From positions 1 through 8,373 of the forward strand of contig WQUS01000398.1 in assembly GCA_009781965.1 (NCBI GenBank): DNA of 8,373 nucleotides, read 5' to 3'. Below are positions 6,832-8,373 of this stretch, piece by piece. Under the pieces are notes generated by a model. It had not been told where the DNA came from, did not search any database, and was given only the letters and a program-made list of their open reading frames with translations. Position 1 is the first letter of the stretch. Each line of letters starts with the position of its first letter. A program made the position numbers and the translations under genes. Origin of the DNA: Bacillota bacterium (GTDB taxonomy: Bacteria > Bacillota > Desulfotomaculia > Desulfotomaculales > Desulfallaceae).

Positions 6832-7992
6832 ATGGACTTTAGTTTAAACGATGAACAAATATTATTGCGGGATACCTTCAGAAATTTTTGCAAGAAGGAA
6901 CTGCCCCGGGAATACGTCCGCTGGCTTGACGAAAATGTTGACTTTATACCCCAGGAACTGTGGGATAAAGTCAACAGCCTGGGCTATATGGGCATTAGAA
7001 TCCCTGAGGAATACGGTGGTTCCGGCATGACGTTGACCGACTATGTGGTTGCCTGCGAGGAAATGGCGACTGCCTCCACGGCGGTGGCGATGTGCTGCGG
7101 GGCCTCGCCTGATTTTGGCGCCACCATTATCAATAAAATTGGCACTAAAGAACAAAAAAACTTTTTTCTGCCGCAGATAGCAGCCGGCCGGTTTAAATTC
7201 TGCATGGCCCTGACCGAACCGGCCGGCGGCACCGACATTCTGGGGGCAATTAAAACCACCGCGCAAAAACAAGGCGACCGGTTTATCCTCAACGGGCAAA
7301 AGGTTTTTATCACCGCTGCCCATGTGGCGGACTATATGCTTGTAATTGCTATTACCGATCCGGTGGTAAAGCGTTCCCGGGGCTTGTCTATTTTTGTTGT
7401 CGACGCCAAAACCCCTGGAATTACGGTAGTGCCGATTAAAAAATTGGGGGTGCATGCCTGCGGAACCAACGAAATATTCTTCGAGAACGTTAGTGTGCCC
7501 GAAGAAAATATCCTGGGGGAGTTAAACAAAGGCTGGTATAACTTGTTGGAAATTCTGAACCCGGAAAGGATTATCACCTCCGTTTTCTCCCTGGGCATTG
7601 CCCGGGCCGCCTTTCAGGACGCTTTGGCTTATTCCCAACAAAGATTTGCCTTTGGCAAACCCATCGGCCAGTTTCAGATTCTTCAGCATTACCTGGCGGA
7701 AATAGCCATCGCCATTGAAAACGCCCGGAATCTGATTTACAAATGCTGCTGGCTGCAAGAAAAAGGGCTGCCCTATCATATGGAGGCCTCCATGGCCAAG
7801 ATCGTCGCCGGCTATGCCTCTGAGATCGCCGCCATCAAAGGCATGGAGATCCTGGGCGGATATGGCTACACCATGGAATATGACTTACAGCGTTATTTCA
7901 GGGATTACAAACAGATGATCTTCTCCCCTATTTCCGACGAAATGGCAAAAAACATGATTGCGGAGTGGATGGGTCTGCCCCGTTCATTTTAA
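6832..7992 (+). CDS. Acyl-CoA dehydrogenase family flavoprotein with atypical C-terminal active site
   Basis: A full-length (386-residue) FAD-dependent acyl-CoA dehydrogenase that introduces, or in some relatives reduces, an alpha-beta double bond in an acyl-CoA. Visible motifs: EEYGGSGM (59-66), flavin-contacting FCMALTEPAGGTD (123-135), NGQKVFITAA (154-163), RFAFGKPIGQFQ (271-282) and ILGGYGYT (340-347). The C-terminal loop that carries the catalytic Glu as YEGT in butyryl- and medium-chain enzymes reads IFSPISDEMAKN (363-374). Glu245 in NPERIITS lies where isovaleryl- and long-chain enzymes carry their catalytic Glu and is the likelier base; Glu370 is an alternative. The loop resembles CaiA (crotonobetainyl-CoA reductase). 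The ribosome binding site AAGGGA (6816-6821) is modest and 10 nt from ATG. It follows the amidohydrolase by 57 bp and precedes a ligase by 15 bp. No electron-transfer flavoprotein gene is visible in the window. Confidence 0.9.
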   Translation: MDFSLNDEQILLRDTFRNFCKKELPREYVRWLDENVDFIPQELWDKVNSLGYMGIRIPEEYGGSGMTLTDYVVACEEMATASTAVAMCCGASPDFGATIINKIGTKEQKNFFLPQIAAGRFKFCMALTEPAGGTDILGAIKTTAQKQGDRFILNGQKVFITAAHVADYMLVIAITDPVVKRSRGLSIFVVDAKTPGITVVPIKKLGVHACGTNEIFFENVSVPEENILGELNKGWYNLLEILNPERIITSVFSLGIARAAFQDALAYSQQRFAFGKPIGQFQILQHYLAEIAIAIENARNLIYKCCWLQEKGLPYHMEASMAKIVAGYASEIAAIKGMEILGGYGYTMEYDLQRYFRDYKQMIFSPISDEMAKNMIAEWMGLPRSF

Positions 7993-7997
7993 GGAGG
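7991..7997 (+). promoter_or_regulatory. Ribosome binding site overlapping the dehydrogenase stop and setting a TTG start
   Basis: AAGGAGG begins inside the TAA stop (7990-7992) of the acyl-CoA dehydrogenase gene and lies 10 nt before TTG 8008. This indicates translational coupling and supports TTG over the downstream ATG 8047. Confidence 0.65.
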
Positions 7998-8007
7998 TTT
8001 GGCTGCA

Positions 8008-8373
8008 TTGTGGTTGTTGGGTGATATACCAAAAAGGGGCGCTAAAATGCATGGTTCCAGGGAGTGTATGGTATTTGAGGGCCAGCGGTTAAATTACGCT
8101 GAGTTTAACGCGCGCATAAACAGGCTGGCCCATAGTCTTTTATCCTTTGCCTTTGACGGGTCTAAACATCTCGCTGTTTTGGCGGAAAACTGTCCCCAGT
8201 TCATGGAAATATACTTTGCGGCGGCCAAAGCCGGTTATGTGACCGTACCGCTTAATTTCAGACTGGCCAATAATGAGCTGACGCACATATTGAAAGATTC
8301 AGAAGCCAAGATACTCTTCTACGGTTCGGGCTATGAAACTATCGCCCGGGAAATTGCCGCCGCGGCGGGTATT
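8008..8373 (+). CDS. AMP-forming acyl-CoA ligase, N-terminal part (partial, runs off the right edge)
   Basis: The first 122 codons of a class I adenylate-forming enzyme are open to the window edge. Family landmarks are FEGQRLNYAEFNARINRLAHSL (about 23-44), VLAENCPQFMEIYFAAAKAGYVTVPLNFRL (about 57-86) and NELTHILKDSEAKILF (about 89-104). The ATP P-loop and catalytic lysine lie beyond the window. A TTG start at 8008 gives MWLLGDIPKRGAKMHG, aligning with the usual N-terminus of the family; ATG 8047 would remove part of it. It lies 15 bp after the acyl-CoA dehydrogenase. It most likely activates a carboxylic acid to its CoA thioester as the entry step of the pathway, distinct from AacS; its substrate cannot be inferred from this fragment. 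Confidence 0.88.
   Translation, partial: MWLLGDIPKRGAKMHGSRECMVFEGQRLNYAEFNARINRLAHSLLSFAFDGSKHLAVLAENCPQFMEIYFAAAKAGYVTVPLNFRLANNELTHILKDSEAKILFYGSGYETIAREIAAAAGI

Noticed and set aside
6862..7455. Minus-strand frame of 197 codons
   Set aside because: It is antisense to the acyl-CoA dehydrogenase and shows no recognisable domain; long shadow frames are expected opposite well-coded genes.

Overview
The window looks like a catabolic locus of a Gram-positive anaerobe, most plausibly a Bacillota of the Clostridia or Negativicutes type. The clues are moderate GC, strong AAGGAGG-type ribosome binding sites, two TTG starts, an acyl-CoA/acetoacetate gene set and sigma-54 control. The exact taxon cannot be resolved from the sequence alone.

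Layout. At the left edge (1-465, minus strand) is the N-terminal part of an AcoR/DhaR-like sigma-54 activator, cut by the window edge. Upstream of it on the same strand is a thiolase (645-1826). A 416-bp divergent control region (1827-2242) follows. It holds two face-to-face -24/-12 (sigma-54) promoter matches, one firing left to the thiolase and one right to the next operon. Between them are three copies of a 20-bp motif, two of which form a perfect 26-bp inverted repeat. To the right, on the plus strand, come acetoacetyl-CoA synthetase (2243-4198), a short Old-Yellow-Enzyme/TMADH-like flavin and Fe-S oxidoreductase without the usual C-terminal FAD/NAD(P)H half (4388-5737), an ACMSD-like metal-dependent amidohydrolase or decarboxylase (5758-6774), an acyl-CoA dehydrogenase with an atypical active-site C-terminus (6832-7992), and the start of an AMP-forming acyl-CoA ligase (8008 to the edge). 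Spacings in the last four genes are 20, 57 and 15 bp, so they probably form one transcript. AacS is separated from them by a 189-bp leader with its own features.

How the genes may work together. AacS plus thiolase gives a clear end module: acetoacetate to acetoacetyl-CoA to two acetyl-CoA. The ligase, dehydrogenase, flavin reductase and amidohydrolase look like an upstream module that activates a carboxylic acid, oxidises or reduces it, and cleaves or decarboxylates it toward acetoacetate or a 3-ketoacyl-CoA. The substrate cannot be named. The adjacent GAF-type activator probably senses a pathway compound and drives both divergent promoters through the shared repeats. This whole-locus reading is inference; the individual enzyme families are well supported. 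No RNA genes, mobile elements or CRISPR arrays were seen.
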